NCBI GenBank assembly: GCA_902477365.1
Contig: CABSGW010000149.1
Span: forward strand, 1-6,678
DNA from: an uncultured Prevotellaceae bacterium
GTDB lineage: Bacteria; Bacteroidota; Bacteroidia; Bacteroidales; Bacteroidaceae
Direction: 5' to 3'
Length of the DNA stretch: 6,678 nucleotides
The notes under the pieces were generated by a model. That model had not been told where the DNA came from and did not search any database. It saw only the letters and a program-made list of their open reading frames with translations. A program made the position numbers and the translations under genes. Below, in pieces: positions 5,824 to 6,678 of the stretch (within the stretch, counting starts at the first letter, position 1; the number at the start of each line of letters is the position of its first letter).

Positions 5824-6678
5824 TTATTCAGCATATTTCTTCACAATAACACATGCGTTGTGACCGCCAAAACCGAATGTATTACTCAGGGCTGCGCGAA
5901 CTTCGCGTTCCTGTGCCTTGTTAAAGGTGTAGTTTAAGTCGTAGTCGATTTCGGGATCGTTGTCGCCTTCTTCGTGGTTGATGGTAGGCGGAACGATGTT
6001 GTCACGAACGGCAAGGATACTTGCGATGGCTTCGACAGCACCAGCAGCACCCAACAGGTGTCCTGTCATTGACTTGGTAGAGCTGATATTCAGCTTGTAA
6101 GCGTGTTCGCCAAACAACTGTTTGATAGCTTTGGCTTCGGAGATATCGCCCACAGGGGTTGACGTTCCGTGCACGTTGATGTAGTCAATGTCTTCAGGTT
6201 GCATGCCGGCATCTTCCAATGCGTTGGTCATGACCAGGTGTGCACCCAGTCCTTCAGGATGCGAAGCCGTAATATGGTGTGCATCGGCAGACATGCCTGC
6301 ACCGGCTATTTCGGCATAAATCTTCGCTCCACGTGCTTTGGCGTGTTCCAACTCTTCCAGGATCAGACATCCTGCTCCCTCGCCAATTACGACTCCGTCC
6401 CGGCTGGCGCTGAATGGGCGTGAAGCGCGGGTGGGGTCGTCGTTACGGGTTGAGAGGGCATGCATGGCATTGAAGCCACCTACGCCGGCAGGCCATACGG
6501 CTGCTTCGGCTCCTCCGGTCACCATCATGTTGGCTTTGCCCAGACGTATCAGGTTAAAGGCGTCAGCCAGCGCGTTGGTTGAAGAGGCACATGCAGAAGT
6601 GGTTGTGTAGTTCGGGCCATGGAATCCATACATCCACCAAATACAAACTGGAAGGTATCCAATGGGAACTGGGCTGTA
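5824..6678 (-). CDS. fabF: 3-oxoacyl-[acyl-carrier-protein] synthase II, 5' end missing
   Basis: Condensing enzyme of type II fatty-acid synthesis: it joins malonyl-ACP to a growing acyl-ACP and releases CO2. Only the C-terminal part is here. Numbering from the internal Met at 6633, 269 residues are clearly FabF, and about 148 N-terminal residues lie outside by comparison with E. coli. The nucleophile is Cys15 (T-S-A-C-A-S-S), with His155 (N-V-H-G-T-S-T-P), Lys187 (S-S-T-K-S-M-T) and His192 (G-H-L-L-G-A-A-G). Their spacings of 140, 32 and 5 residues equal those of E. coli Cys163, His303, Lys335 and His340, so the active site is intact. The Gly-rich gate G-F-G-G-H-N is at 254-259. The frame stays open to the window edge, but 6634-6678 does not look like FabF protein and may hold errors. 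Met6633 is not the real start, because it falls inside the core just before the Cys motif. rnc follows after 12 bp. The promoter, and probably acpP, would be beyond the edge. Confidence 0.95.
   Translation of the reverse strand, partial: YSPVPIGYLPVCIWWMYGFHGPNYTTTSACASSTNALADAFNLIRLGKANMMVTGGAEAAVWPAGVGGFNAMHALSTRNDDPTRASRPFSASRDGVVIGEGAGCLILEELEHAKARGAKIYAEIAGAGMSADAHHITASHPEGLGAHLVMTNALEDAGMQPEDIDYINVHGTSTPVGDISEAKAIKQLFGEHAYKLNISSTKSMTGHLLGAAGAVEAIASILAVRDNIVPPTINHEEGDNDPEIDYDLNYTFNKAQEREVRAALSNTFGFGGHNACVIVKKYAE

Noticed and set aside
6631..6633. ATG at 6633 as the start of a short FabF
   Set aside because: It falls in the middle of the condensing-enzyme fold, 14 residues before the catalytic Cys. 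The real start must be about 148 codons upstream, outside the window.

Overview
The window reads as chromosomal housekeeping DNA from a member of Bacteroidota, most likely order Bacteroidales. The grounds are the fabF-rnc linkage, the sequence style of RNase III and FabF, a TAnnTTTG promoter motif instead of a sigma70-type -10 box, start codons without Shine-Dalgarno sequences, and a lipoprotein/DUF3108 pair typical of that phylum. Base composition looks near half G+C by eye, somewhat high for Bacteroides itself, so I do not name a genus. All five genes lie on the minus strand, and almost all other long open frames are shadows of them.

In transcription order (right to left): 5824-6678 is the 3' two thirds of fabF (3-oxoacyl-ACP synthase II, fatty-acid elongation), cut by the window edge. 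After 12 bp comes rnc (4561-5811), RNase III with a normal catalytic and dsRNA-binding core but an extra disordered, Lys-rich tail of about 170 residues. A 154-bp intergenic region (4407-4560) holds a C-rich tract and hairpin that may end the fabF-rnc transcript, then a promoter overlapping an 11-bp inverted repeat. That promoter should drive a tight three-gene unit: a GH3-family acyl-adenylating enzyme (2886-4406), a 640-residue Ig-like lipoprotein that overlaps it by 4 bp (967-2889), and a secreted DUF3108 protein 13 bp further on (162-953). An unusually long hairpin (91-144) lies 18 bp past the last stop codon. Its T/A flanks are arranged opposite to a classical intrinsic terminator.

The right half thus joins lipid synthesis and RNA processing. 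The left half looks like an uncharacterised envelope-associated unit: a cytoplasmic adenylating enzyme co-translated with a lipoprotein, plus an exported partner. Its substrate and function cannot be read from the sequence.

The last ~45 bp at the right edge do not translate as FabF and probably contain sequence errors. There is no gene-free stretch over 300 bp, and I saw no tRNA, rRNA, insertion sequence or CRISPR array.
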